The notes beneath the pieces are model-generated. The model saw only the letters and a list, made by a program, of their open reading frames with translations, was not told where the DNA came from and did no database searches. Shown one piece after another: positions 32,686 to 40,783 of a stretch of DNA of 47,221 nt. A program made the translations under genes and the position numbers. Numbering within the stretch: the stretch's first letter is position 1; each line of letters begins with the position of its first letter. The stretch lies in assembly GCA_002314775.1 (NCBI GenBank), contig DCHE01000003.1, forward strand, positions 1-47,221, written 5' to 3'. Origin of the DNA: Lachnospiraceae bacterium UBA1760. Its GTDB lineage: Bacteria; Bacillota; Clostridia; Lachnospirales; Lachnospiraceae.

Positions 32686-32970
32686 ATGTTAAGAATGAAT
32701 TTACAGTTCTTTGCTCATAAGAAGGGTGTTGGTTCTACAAAGAACGGACGTGATTCTGAGTCAAAGAGACTTGGCGCTAAGAGAGCTGACGGACAGTTCG
32801 TTAAGGCAGGTAATATTTTATACAGACAGCGTGGAACAAAGATTCATCCAGGTCTTAATGTTGGAAGAGGCGGAGACGATACTCTTTTCGCATTAAAGGA
32901 TGGAGTTGTAAGATTTGAGAGACTTGGAAGAGATAAGAAGCAGGTTTCTATCTATCCAGTAGCTGAATAA
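32686..32970 (+). CDS. rpmA: 50S ribosomal protein L27 precursor
   Basis: A 94-residue protein. The N-terminus MLRMNLQFFAHKKGVGSTKN contains the Prp site NLQFF|AHKKG, so the mature protein would begin at Ala10. The body matches L27 (GAKRADGQFVKAGNILYRQRG). The L27 N-terminus reaches the peptidyl transferase centre and its processing is essential in Staphylococcus aureus. GGAGGTG lies before the ATG, overlapping the last codons of prp. Confidence 0.98.
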   Translation: MLRMNLQFFAHKKGVGSTKNGRDSESKRLGAKRADGQFVKAGNILYRQRGTKIHPGLNVGRGGDDTLFALKDGVVRFERLGRDKKQVSIYPVAE

Positions 32971-32982
32971 TTTACAGAAAGT

Positions 32983-33014
32983 AGAGCTGCTTTTTTATAA
33001 AGCAGCTCTTTTTT
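32983..33014 (+). terminator. Terminator after rpmA
   Basis: AGAGCTGCTTT (32983-32993) pairs with AAAGCAGCTCT (32999-33009) around a 5-base loop, followed by T6. It ends the L21-L27 transcript; obg must rely on readthrough or a promoter I cannot see. Confidence 0.93.
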
Positions 33015-33058
33015 AAAACTATTTTTTGATTGTTTATTATTTTGAAAGGGGCAGTTTT

Positions 33059-34354
33059 ATGTTCGCTGATAGAGCAAAAATATTTGTTAAATCTGGAAAA
33101 GGCGGAGATGGCCATGTATCATTTAGAAGAGAACTTTTCGTGCCAGATGGTGGACCAGATGGTGGTGACGGTGGTAAAGGCGGAGACGTTATCTTTGTAG
33201 TTGATGAGGGTCTTAATACTCTGGCTGATTTTAAGAATGTACGTAAATACAAAGCTGAAGATGGTGAAGAGGGCGGAAAAAGAAACTGCCACGGCGCAAA
33301 TGGTGCCAATATTACATTAAAGGTTCCACCCGGAACAGTTATCAAGGATTTTGAAACTGGAAAGGTTATTCTTGATATGTCAAACAGGACAGAGCCAGTT
33401 GTACTCCTTAAGGGCGGAAGAGGCGGAAAGGGTAACAGACAGTATGTTACCAGCGTTATGCAGGCTCCAAAATACGCTCAGCCAGGCCAGCCTGCAGTTG
33501 AAAAATGGCTTTCACTTGAATTAAAGATGATAGCAGATGTTGGTTTAGTTGGATTTCCAAATGTTGGAAAGTCTACACTTCTCTCAAGAGTTACTAACGC
33601 AAAGCCAAAGATAGCAAACTATCATTTTACAACCCTAAGCCCAAATCTTGGTGTTGTAAGTCTTGATAAGGGACAGAGCTTTGTTATGGCTGATATTCCT
33701 GGAATTATCGAGGGAGCATCAGAGGGAGTAGGCCTTGGCTATGATTTCCTTAGACATATCGAAAGAACCAAGGTACTAATTCATGTAGTTGATGCTGCAT
33801 CAACAGAAGGAAGAGATCCTATTCTTGATATCAAGGCCATAAATAAAGAACTCAAGAATTACAATGAGCAGCTTGCTGCAAGACCTATGGTTATTGCTGC
33901 AAACAAATGTGATGCACTTTATGGTACCGACTACGAGACAGTTATAGAGTTACTTAAGGAAGAGTTTGAGCCAGAAGGAATCAAGGTTTTCCCAATTTCA
34001 GCAGTATCTGGAAAGGGAATCGAGGATTTGCTCTGGTATGTAAATGACATGGTAAAGGAAGCACCAGATGATCTGATTATATTTGAGTCAGAGATGGATG
34101 CAGATGACTTTGTTGATGCACCAGACCTTCCATTTGAGGTTAAAAAATCTGAAAAGGAAGAGCACTTGTTCCTGATTGAGGGACCAAGAATCGAGAGAAT
34201 GCTTGGATATACAAACCTTGAATCAGAAAAAGGCTTTGCATTCTTCCAGAAATTTATGAAAGATAATGGTATCCTTACAATGCTTGAGGATTTAGGCATT
34301 GAAGAGGGAGATACAGTTAAGATATACGGTTTGGAATTTGATTACTATAAGTAA
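33059..34354 (+). CDS. obg: GTPase Obg (ObgE/CgtA)
   Basis: Obg is an essential ribosome-associated GTPase involved in 50S assembly and stress signalling. The 431-residue protein has the glycine-rich Obg fold (1-158), the G domain with GFPNVGKS (165-172), DIPGIIEGA and NKCD, and a C-terminal OCT domain (about 350-430, GPRIERMLGYTNLE). I prefer the ATG at 33059 (GAAAGGGG upstream, family N-terminus MFADRAKIFVK) to the frame opening at 33026. Confidence 0.97.
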   Translation: MFADRAKIFVKSGKGGDGHVSFRRELFVPDGGPDGGDGGKGGDVIFVVDEGLNTLADFKNVRKYKAEDGEEGGKRNCHGANGANITLKVPPGTVIKDFETGKVILDMSNRTEPVVLLKGGRGGKGNRQYVTSVMQAPKYAQPGQPAVEKWLSLELKMIADVGLVGFPNVGKSTLLSRVTNAKPKIANYHFTTLSPNLGVVSLDKGQSFVMADIPGIIEGASEGVGLGYDFLRHIERTKVLIHVVDAASTEGRDPILDIKAINKELKNYNEQLAARPMVIAANKCDALYGTDYETVIELLKEEFEPEGIKVFPISAVSGKGIEDLLWYVNDMVKEAPDDLIIFESEMDADDFVDAPDLPFEVKKSEKEEHLFLIEGPRIERMLGYTNLESEKGFAFFQKFMKDNGILTMLEDLGIEEGDTVKIYGLEFDYYK

Positions 34355-34369
34355 TAGAAAGGAAATACT

Positions 34370-34654
34370 ATGACAAGTAAAAACCGAGCATATTTAAGAG
34401 GTCTTGCAATGACTATGGACCCAATACTCAGCATTGGAAAGGCCAGTCTTACTCCAGAGTTTTGTGAGTCAGTAAGAGAGGCCCTTGCAAAAAGAGAGCT
34501 TATTAAGATAAATGTACTTAAAAATTGTTTAGATGATCCGAAGATAATAGCTGAAACGCTTTCAGAAAGAACAAATTCAGAGGTTGTTCAGGTAATCGGA
34601 AGAAAGATTACTCTATATAAGAGAAATAACGAGAAACCACGTATAGAGTTTTAA
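34370..34654 (+). CDS. yhbY: YhbY-like CRM-domain RNA-binding protein
   Basis: A 94-residue protein consisting of a CRM domain: LRGLAMTMDPILSIGKASLT, RELIKINVLKNC and VIGRKITLYKRN, the last being the near-invariant ending. YhbY associates with pre-50S ribosomal particles. It lies between obg and nadD, as in many Firmicutes. Confidence 0.93.
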   Translation: MTSKNRAYLRGLAMTMDPILSIGKASLTPEFCESVREALAKRELIKINVLKNCLDDPKIIAETLSERTNSEVVQVIGRKITLYKRNNEKPRIEF

Positions 34655-34670
34655 TCGAGGGAGAGGTTCT

Positions 34671-35276
34671 TTGAAGAAAATAGCAATACTTGGAGGCAGC
34701 TTTAATCCTATTCACAGAGGGCATATTATGCTTGCTGAGAAGGCCTATACTCAATTTTTGCTTGATGAGGTCTGGATTATGCCTAATAGCGGTGTTTATT
34801 ATAAAACTGCCATTTCCACTACAAATGAAACAAGAAATGATATGATAGAGCTTGCAATTAAGGACTATCCATATATGAAGCTTTCTAAAATTGAGCAGGA
34901 TAGAGGCGGAGTCACATACACAATAGACACAATGAATTATTTACATAAAGAATATAGTTCTGACAAGTTTTATTTTATAATTGGAGGGGATTCTCTTGTT
35001 AATCTTCCGACCTGGAGAGAGGCAGCTTCACTTATAAATTCTACTAGTATTATCGCTGCAGTACGTGATGATGTTGATACAGTGATGGTGAAGGAGCTGA
35101 TTTCAAAATACAAGGATACCTATGAAGCAGCTGACATTTCCCTTTTAGTAACATCTAATATTGAAGTGTCATCCTCGTACATAAGAAATAATTTTTATGA
35201 GGATGAAAATGTAAAAGAACAATTGCCAAAAGCAGTATATGATTATATTCTTAATAATGAGCTTTATAAAGCTTAG
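34671..35276 (+). CDS. nadD: Nicotinate-nucleotide adenylyltransferase
   Basis: NadD makes deamido-NAD from nicotinate mononucleotide and ATP. The 201-residue protein has GGSFNPIHRGH (8-18, the nucleotidyltransferase HxGH), GGDSLVNLPTWREA and the C-terminal SSSYIR motif. The start is a TTG at 34671 with GGGAGAGG upstream. It is followed by yqeK, the standard neighbour. Confidence 0.95.
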   Translation: MKKIAILGGSFNPIHRGHIMLAEKAYTQFLLDEVWIMPNSGVYYKTAISTTNETRNDMIELAIKDYPYMKLSKIEQDRGGVTYTIDTMNYLHKEYSSDKFYFIIGGDSLVNLPTWREAASLINSTSIIAAVRDDVDTVMVKELISKYKDTYEAADISLLVTSNIEVSSSYIRNNFYEDENVKEQLPKAVYDYILNNELYKA

Positions 35277-35322
35277 ATAAGTGAGCGAACTCATACTATA
35301 TAAATGTCTGGAGGATACTTTA

Positions 35323-35892
35323 ATGGAATATTCAGAGATTGATAGAAAATTGCAGAAGATTTTAACGCCAAAGAGATATACTCACACAAAGGGTGTTGAG
35401 TACACTGCAGCCTGCCTCGCCATGAAATACGGCGCAGATATAGAGAAGGCAAGAATTGCCGGACTTTTACATGACAATGCGAAATGTCTTGATTCAGAAG
35501 AGATGCTGAAGAAGGCAAAGAAGTATGGTGTCAGAATAAATGATGCTGAGAAGGCAAATCCTGACCTTTTACATGCCATTATTGGTGCATACAGGGTGAA
35601 GGATAAATTCGAGATTAACGATAATGAGATAATAAAGGCAGTTATGTATCACACAACAGGACATCCAAACATGTCACTTATGGAAAAAATTATTTACATT
35701 GCTGACTATATCGAGCCAAACAGAAAGCCAATTCCAGAGATTGAGGAGATAAGAAAAGAGAGCTTCACCGATATCGACAAGGCTCTTTGGCATATTCTTA
35801 ATAACACTCTCGATTACTTAAAGCACAAAAATGTATACATAGAGGAAGAAAGTCTTCTGGCATACAAATATTATTCAAAGGGAAAAAACTAG
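35323..35892 (+). CDS. yqeK: HD-domain hydrolase YqeK
   Basis: YqeK-type enzymes are HD-domain proteins shown in other Gram-positives to hydrolyse diadenosine tetraphosphate (Ap4A) symmetrically. The 189-residue protein has His21 (YTHTKGVEYTA) and the HD pair His50-Asp51 (GLLHDNAK), then HAIIGAY and HTTGHPNMSLMEKIIYIADYIEPNR. The ATG at 35323 has GGAGGA 7 bases upstream; a longer frame from a GTG at 35281 is not supported by homology. It forms the nadD-yqeK-rsfS set. Confidence 0.93.
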   Translation: MEYSEIDRKLQKILTPKRYTHTKGVEYTAACLAMKYGADIEKARIAGLLHDNAKCLDSEEMLKKAKKYGVRINDAEKANPDLLHAIIGAYRVKDKFEINDNEIIKAVMYHTTGHPNMSLMEKIIYIADYIEPNRKPIPEIEEIRKESFTDIDKALWHILNNTLDYLKHKNVYIEEESLLAYKYYSKGKN

Positions 35893-36291
35893 ATGGAAAA
35901 TTATTATCAGGAAAATAATTATCAGGAAAATAATTATCAGGAAATAAGTGAAGAAATGAGAATTAAGCTAAAGCTTATATATGAGGCGTTAAGCGACAAG
36001 AAGGCTCATGATATAAGAATTCTTGACATCGCAAATGTATCTGCTGTGTCGGATTATTTTGTGATTGCAGGCGCTTCTAATAATAATCAGCTGCAGGCAA
36101 TGTGTGATAATGTAGAGGACAGTCTCTTTTCTCACAATTTTGATATGAAAAATCGTGAAGGAAGATCAAATGCAGGATGGATTTTACTTGACTTTTATGA
36201 TATAATTATTCATATTTTTACAGATGAACAAAGAGAGTTTTATGACTTAGAGCATACCTGGCATGATGCGAGAAGAGTGTTCGTTGATTAA
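35893..36291 (+). CDS. rsfS: Ribosomal silencing factor RsfS
   Basis: RsfS binds L14 on the 50S subunit and blocks subunit joining in starved cells. Residues from about 20 match the family (KAHDIRILDIANVSAVSDYFVIAGASNNNQL ... GWILLDFYDIIIHIF, given here as landmarks SAVSDYFVIAGAS and GWILLDFYDIIIHIF). The first 17 residues are a tandem Asn/Tyr/Gln/Glu repeat that is not part of the family core. The ATG directly follows the yqeK stop codon. Confidence 0.93.
   Translation: MENYYQENNYQENNYQEISEEMRIKLKLIYEALSDKKAHDIRILDIANVSAVSDYFVIAGASNNNQLQAMCDNVEDSLFSHNFDMKNREGRSNAGWILLDFYDIIIHIFTDEQREFYDLEHTWHDARRVFVD
35899..35943 (+). repeat. Three tandem 15-bp repeats in the rsfS N-terminus
   Basis: Three in-frame units of AATAATTATCAGGAA (the first has TAT for the second AAT) encode NNYQE repeats. 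The DNA identity is near-perfect, so it may be recent slippage expansion. Confidence 0.93.
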
Positions 36292-36324
36292 GTAACTTGT
36301 TTTGGGGTTTGGGAAGGTAGTTTT

Positions 36325-37512
36325 ATGAATAAGGATGAATTAATTAAAGGCGATTATTCTGATATTAACAGAATATCCGCAAAGTGCATGAGAATTGTAA
36401 TTTATTTTCTGCTTATATACTATGCATATTTTATTCTGATGAATAAATACAATATGATAACCTGTTCGATAGTATTTGGAGCCTGTGTGATTATTGCGAT
36501 AATACCTAGTATTGTAGTTAATCTTTTCAAACTAGACAGCAAGGCATATACAAAGCATATTATTCTCGTTAGTACAATTCTTATTGCTGTAATACTTGTG
36601 AGCGAGCTTGGAAAGTATGCATTTGCACTTGTACTTTTCCCTATTCTTATTGCCTCACTTTATTACAATAGAACCTTAGTACTTTCAACATCCCTTTTTG
36701 TTTGTCTGGGTATTTTTGGTTCTACTATATTTCAGATGAATTTTCCTGATTTAGTAATTTATTATGAATATAGTGAATACGAGGATTTGTTCCTGGAGAT
36801 TGCAGTACCACTTATTATTATAGTAATTTCAATGTCATTCATTTCCTACTTTATCGTTGATAGAAATGCGATGATGATTAACAAGAATATTGATACAGCT
36901 ATTACGATGGCTAATAACCAGAAGGGACTTATATTTGCTTTCGCTGAGATAAGCGAGTCAAAATCAAAGTTTACTGGTGAGCATATCAAGAGAGTCGCTG
37001 AATATATGAAGATTCTTGGCGAGGCCTCTGGCTTTGATAAGGAGTATATAGACAAGCTTGCAACTGCATCCATGATGCATGATATTGGTAAGCTTATGAT
37101 TAGCGAGGAGATACTTGAGAAGCCTGCTAAGCTTACAGATGAAGAGTATCAGATTATGAAGAATCATGTTCTTTATGGTGACGCACTCCTTGAGAAGTGT
37201 CCTGGTGAGATGCTTCATCTTGCAAGAGTTCTTGCTAAGGAGCATCATGAGAGATGGGATGGAACAGGATACCTCGGCATGAAGGGCGAAGAGATTTCTT
37301 ACATTGCAAGAATGATGGCATTATGTGATGTATTTGACGCACTCACAGCTGACAGAAGCTACAAGAAGGGCTGGACCTGTGAGGCTGCTTACGATGAGAT
37401 AATAAGACTTACTGGAAAGCACTTTGACCCAAAGGTTGTCAGACTTTTCATCAAGAACTTTACAAGGTTTAAAGAGGTTCATGATGCAATCCCTGATAAG
37501 CAGGTTTATTAA
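36325..37512 (+). CDS. Membrane HD-GYP-type domain protein
   Basis: A 395-residue protein with six predicted membrane segments (about 22-38, 44-66, 77-92, 96-112, 115-132, 160-178), then an HD-GYP-type domain from about 205. The HD motif is MHDIGK (His252, Asp253); HHERWDGTGYLG (307-318) is the HHExxDGxGYP signature with Leu replacing Pro. Such enzymes hydrolyse cyclic di-GMP. No other sensor domain is visible; the membrane region may sense an unknown signal. A GGAAGG site precedes the ATG. The small gene at 37558 follows by 45 bases. Confidence 0.88.
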   Translation: MNKDELIKGDYSDINRISAKCMRIVIYFLLIYYAYFILMNKYNMITCSIVFGACVIIAIIPSIVVNLFKLDSKAYTKHIILVSTILIAVILVSELGKYAFALVLFPILIASLYYNRTLVLSTSLFVCLGIFGSTIFQMNFPDLVIYYEYSEYEDLFLEIAVPLIIIVISMSFISYFIVDRNAMMINKNIDTAITMANNQKGLIFAFAEISESKSKFTGEHIKRVAEYMKILGEASGFDKEYIDKLATASMMHDIGKLMISEEILEKPAKLTDEEYQIMKNHVLYGDALLEKCPGEMLHLARVLAKEHHERWDGTGYLGMKGEEISYIARMMALCDVFDALTADRSYKKGWTCEAAYDEIIRLTGKHFDPKVVRLFIKNFTRFKEVHDAIPDKQVY

Positions 37513-37557
37513 TAACAGTTTGCAGGTAGTTTTATCTGGCAAGAAGGATGTGACTAA

Positions 37558-37887
37558 ATGTTTAGAATTATGAATGAATATCTCTCGAAGGTTTACCTTA
37601 TGACAAGTGATGATATTCAAAGAAGACTGAATGATCTTCTGGATAAGCTTGAAGGAATAACCAGAAAGAGTGTGAACATTAATTTTAATAGATATGTAGT
37701 AGATATTCATCTTGAGGATTTTTCTGTTGAAGAAGCAGGGAAGTATTTCAGGATAATTGAAAATGAACTTGCATACCCATATTCATCAATGTCCCTTAGA
37801 TACAATGAGGGTGACAGAGTCAGCTACAGATTTATAACCTGTATGGAGAATAAAACCGGTTATTATATGGATATTATTTTTTCATAG
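37558..37887 (+). CDS. Small uncharacterised protein, 109 residues
   Basis: I do not recognise the family. The product is soluble and mixed alpha/beta, with MTSDDIQRRLNDLLDKLEG suggesting an N-terminal helix and alternating hydrophobic strands later (VDIHLEDFSVEEAG). No signal peptide or Cys pair. AAGGATG lies 8 bases before the ATG. It ends at a bidirectional terminator and likely shares a transcript with the HD-GYP gene, so it may be a partner of it. Confidence 0.75.
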   Translation: MFRIMNEYLSKVYLMTSDDIQRRLNDLLDKLEGITRKSVNINFNRYVVDIHLEDFSVEEAGKYFRIIENELAYPYSSMSLRYNEGDRVSYRFITCMENKTGYYMDIIFS

Positions 37888-37897
37888 GAATATAGAT

Positions 37898-37939
37898 GAT
37901 ATAAGAAAAAGACGCCATGTGGCGTCTTTTTCTTATATC
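37898..37939. terminator. Bidirectional terminator, perfect 19-bp stem
   Basis: GATATAAGAAAAAGACGCC (37898-37916) is followed by ATGT and its exact complement (37921-37939). A-rich on one side and T-rich on the other, it can end both the small gene and the convergent lexA. Confidence 0.95.
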
Positions 37940-37998
37940 AATCAATAAATAAATAATAAAAATACTAAAGCATAAACATCAATTCAAAAGCTATAAAT

Positions 37999-38613
37999 CT
38001 AAAAGCTTCTGAAGAGACCTATAACCTTACCCACAATCGACAGATAATCAACGATAATTGGATCCATAAAATCATTCTCAGGCTGAAGTCTGTAATGGCC
38101 ATTCTCCTTGAAATATCTCTTGACTGTCGCTGAGTCATCAATAAGGGCAACGACAATATCATTGTTATAGGCTGTTTCGGATTTCTCGACTAAAACCATG
38201 TCTCCATCAAGGATTCCAGCGTTAATCATACTTTCACCCTTAACCTTCAGCATAAAGGTTTCAGAATTATGAAGATATTCAGGTGGAATAGGGAAGTAGC
38301 CTTCAATATTCTCAACTGCAAGAATTGGCTGTCCTGCGGTTACAGTTCCAATAATTGGTACATTAACTAATTCTCGTCTTGTAAGTGAGAATTCATCATC
38401 GGTAATTTCTATCGCTCTAGGCTTTGTTGGATCTCTTCTTATATATCCGTTTTCCTCAAGCTTTTCTAGGTGAGCATGAACAGAAGAGGTGGACTTAAGA
38501 TCCACTGCCTGGCATATCTCTCTAACTGCAGGCGGATATCCCTTTTCAAGAAGACAATCCCTAATATATTCAAGTATCTGTCTTTGCTTTTCAGTAATCA
38601 TACCTTTGCTCAT
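37999..38613 (-). CDS. lexA: SOS repressor LexA
   Basis: LexA represses DNA-damage genes until RecA-stimulated self-cleavage. The 204-residue protein has a winged-helix domain (1-70; ILEYIRDCLLEKGYPPAVREI), the Ala93-Gly94 cleavage site in TVTAGQP, and the Ser128 (GESMINAGI) and Lys165 (ATVKRY) catalytic pair. AGGAGG lies upstream on the minus strand. Two LexA-like boxes overlap the predicted promoter, so self-repression is expected. Confidence 0.96.
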   Translation of the reverse strand: MSKGMITEKQRQILEYIRDCLLEKGYPPAVREICQAVDLKSTSSVHAHLEKLEENGYIRRDPTKPRAIEITDDEFSLTRRELVNVPIIGTVTAGQPILAVENIEGYFPIPPEYLHNSETFMLKVKGESMINAGILDGDMVLVEKSETAYNNDIVVALIDDSATVKRYFKENGHYRLQPENDFMDPIIVDYLSIVGKVIGLFRSF

Positions 38614-38720
38614 AAAAAAACCTCCTAAATTTAATAACTAGTTTAATACTAAAAACCATTAATAATAATCTTTATAACGAAATACCAAGTCAACATATAC
38701 TTATGTATACATTTTTGTCT

Positions 38721-38749
38721 ATTATAGCACATATGTTCTGCAAATGCAA
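38721..38749 (-). promoter_or_regulatory. lexA promoter
   Basis: On the minus strand TTGCAT (38749-38744) and TATAAT (38726-38721) are 17 bases apart, about 108 bases before the lexA start. It lies within the two LexA-like boxes. Confidence 0.65.
38727..38738 (-). promoter_or_regulatory. LexA box 1
   Basis: On the minus strand GAACATATGTGC, matching the Firmicute operator GAACNNNNGTTC in seven of eight specified positions with the common ATAT centre. It abuts the lexA -10. Confidence 0.7.
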
Positions 38750-38759
38750 ACTAATGTTC
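38748..38759 (-). promoter_or_regulatory. LexA box 2
   Basis: On the minus strand GAACATTAGTTT, matching GAACNNNNGTTC in seven of eight positions. It overlaps the -35. Its centre is 21 bp from box 1, two DNA turns. Confidence 0.6.
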
Positions 38760-38782
38760 TAATAATCTTTTTTAAATAAATA

Positions 38783-38811
38783 TTGAATAGTTTATCAAAT
38801 TAGCTTATTAT
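38783..38811 (+). promoter_or_regulatory. Candidate promoter of the his operon
   Basis: TTGAAT (38783-38788) and TATTAT (38806-38811), 17 bases apart, give a leader of about 108 bases before hisZ. A second -10-like TATAAT at 38882-38887 lacks a good -35. Confidence 0.55.
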
Positions 38812-38925
38812 ATAGATAATTATGTGGTATATATGTGAATACTAGGTCTTATGCTTTATGGCCTGTTCCTTGTATATTTCATATAATACTTTAATTGACT
38901 ATTGTATTTTTAGGAGGAAAACACT

Positions 38926-40119
38926 ATGTATGAAAAACTGCTCAGAACTCCGGAAGGGGTTAGGGACATCTATGATTTAGAATGTGAAAAGAGAAATGGA
39001 GTTATCGATCATATTCATCATACCCTTCATATGTACAGCTATCATGATATTGAAACTCCTTCATTCGAATTTTTCGATATATTTAATATGGACAAGGGCT
39101 CAGCTCCTTCTAACGAGATGTTTAAGTTCTTTGACAGGAATAACAATACACTCGTTTTAAGACCTGATATGACTCCAAGCATTGCAAGATGTGCTGCAAA
39201 GTATTATCCAGACACAAAGCTTCCTATCAGACTTTGCTACAAGGGCAATACATTTACAAATGCACCTCTTCATCAGGGTAAGCTTTCCGAGTCTACACAG
39301 ATTGGCTGTGAATTATTAAATGATGACACCTCTGCTTCAGATGCAGAGATTATAGCATGCGCAATCGACTGCCTTCTTGCTGCAGGCCTTACAGAGTTTC
39401 AGATTGAGCTCGGCCATGTGGATTACTTCAATGGAATCATTGAAGATTCGAACCTCACAGAGGAGGAAGAAGCAGATATCAGAGATTTTATCCGTTCAAA
39501 GAATTTCTTTGGACTCTTAGAATATGTAAAGGCATTAAATCTTTCAGAGGAGACAAAACAGTCACTTGTATATTTTGATGATGCATTTGGCGGAGTTGAG
39601 ATGCTTGACGAGGCTAAAAAGCATGCAAATAATGCAAAGTCTCTTGCAGCGATTGAGAGAATGAAGAAGATATACACAGTTCTTTCTTATTACGGATTTG
39701 ATAAGTATGTAAGCTTTGATCTGAGTATGCTTAACAGATACACCTATTACACCGGCATTGTTTTCAGAGGCTATACCTATGGAACAGGAGATGCAGTGAT
39801 AAAGGGTGGAAGATACGACAATCTTCTCGAGAAGTTTGGCAAGGAATCTGCATCAATTGGATTTGCTATCTATGTTGATGAGCTTATGATGGCTTTATCA
39901 AGACAGCATATCGATAATACCGTAAGACCAGAGAAGGCACTTATAATTTATTCGCCTGACAGCCAGAAGAAGGCTATAGAGCTTGCAAAGGAGCTTAGAG
40001 CAAGTGGTAAGGTTACTGAGCTTATAAGAAAGTCAAAGAAGCTTACAGAGGCCGAGTATAAGGCTAAGGCAGATGCTGAGAACGCTGAATTTTACAGCTT
40101 TTTAGATAATAAATTCTAA
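38926..40119 (+). CDS. hisZ: ATP phosphoribosyltransferase regulatory subunit HisZ
   Basis: HisZ is a histidyl-tRNA synthetase paralogue that joins short-form HisG to form an active, feedback-regulated enzyme. The 397-residue protein has the class II-like core (TPEGVRDIYDLE, LRPDMTPSIARC, GYTYGTGDAVIKGGRYDNLLEKFG) but no anticodon domain of normal HisRS. Followed by short hisG, which confirms HisZ over HisS. AGGAGG precedes the ATG. Confidence 0.95.
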   Translation: MYEKLLRTPEGVRDIYDLECEKRNGVIDHIHHTLHMYSYHDIETPSFEFFDIFNMDKGSAPSNEMFKFFDRNNNTLVLRPDMTPSIARCAAKYYPDTKLPIRLCYKGNTFTNAPLHQGKLSESTQIGCELLNDDTSASDAEIIACAIDCLLAAGLTEFQIELGHVDYFNGIIEDSNLTEEEEADIRDFIRSKNFFGLLEYVKALNLSEETKQSLVYFDDAFGGVEMLDEAKKHANNAKSLAAIERMKKIYTVLSYYGFDKYVSFDLSMLNRYTYYTGIVFRGYTYGTGDAVIKGGRYDNLLEKFGKESASIGFAIYVDELMMALSRQHIDNTVRPEKALIIYSPDSQKKAIELAKELRASGKVTELIRKSKKLTEAEYKAKADAENAEFYSFLDNKF

Positions 40120-40135
40120 TTGAGGAGGAAAAGTA

Positions 40136-40783
40136 ATGAGATATTTAACACTCGCGCTTGCAAAGGGCAGACTTGCCAAGAAAACACTTGCACTCCTTGA
40201 GCAGATTGGAATCACCTGTGAGGAGATGAAGGATCCGGATACCAGAAAGCTTATCTTTACAAATGAAGAATACAAGATAAAGTTTTTCCTTTCAAAGGCA
40301 TCGGATGTTCCAACCTATGTTGAGTACGGTGCAGCTGATATTGGAGTAGTAGGTAAGGATACTATCCTTGAGGAAGGAAGAAGCATTTACGAGGTTATGG
40401 ACCTTGGCTTTGGAAAATGCAGAATGTGTGTATGTGGTCCTGAAAAGGCCAAGGAAACACTTAAGAAGAACGAGATAATTCGTGTTGCAAGCAAGTATCC
40501 AAACATTGCAAAGGATTATTTCCAGAATAAGAAGAATCAGACTGTAGAGATTATAAAGCTTAATGGTTCAGTAGAGCTCGGACCAATTGTTGATCTCGCA
40601 GATGTTATCGTAGATATAGTTGAGACAGGAAGCACACTTCGTGAAAATGGTCTTGAGGTCTTAGAGGAGATTTGCCCGCTTTCAGCAAGAGTTGTTGTAA
40701 ACAGAGTAAGTCTTAAGATGGAGCATGACAGAATCAGAAGCATACTGACTGGACTTAACAAGCTGATATCGGAGGATAAATAA
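40136..40783 (+). CDS. hisG: ATP phosphoribosyltransferase, short form
   Basis: HisG joins ATP and PRPP, the first histidine step. The 215-residue protein is the short form without the C-terminal ACT-like domain, so it needs HisZ. Motifs: LALAKGRLAKKTL, GAADIGVVGKDTI, and the PRPP-loop VDIVETGSTLRENGL. GAGGAGG precedes the ATG. The stop abuts the hisD ATG. Confidence 0.96.
   Translation: MRYLTLALAKGRLAKKTLALLEQIGITCEEMKDPDTRKLIFTNEEYKIKFFLSKASDVPTYVEYGAADIGVVGKDTILEEGRSIYEVMDLGFGKCRMCVCGPEKAKETLKKNEIIRVASKYPNIAKDYFQNKKNQTVEIIKLNGSVELGPIVDLADVIVDIVETGSTLRENGLEVLEEICPLSARVVVNRVSLKMEHDRIRSILTGLNKLISEDK

Larger units (their letters stand above)
38614..38925. other. Divergent intergenic region between lexA and hisZ
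   Basis: This 312-base stretch has no credible ORF other than an 11-residue frame at 38851-38886 without histidines. It holds the lexA promoter and boxes on the left and a hisZ promoter on the right. A TATACTTATGTATA-type near-palindrome lies around 38695-38709. No T-box, terminator or His-rich leader peptide is seen. Confidence 0.6.

Noticed and set aside
38851..38886. Eleven-codon ORF upstream of hisZ as a histidine leader peptide
   Set aside because: It encodes no histidine and there is no terminator/antiterminator pair.
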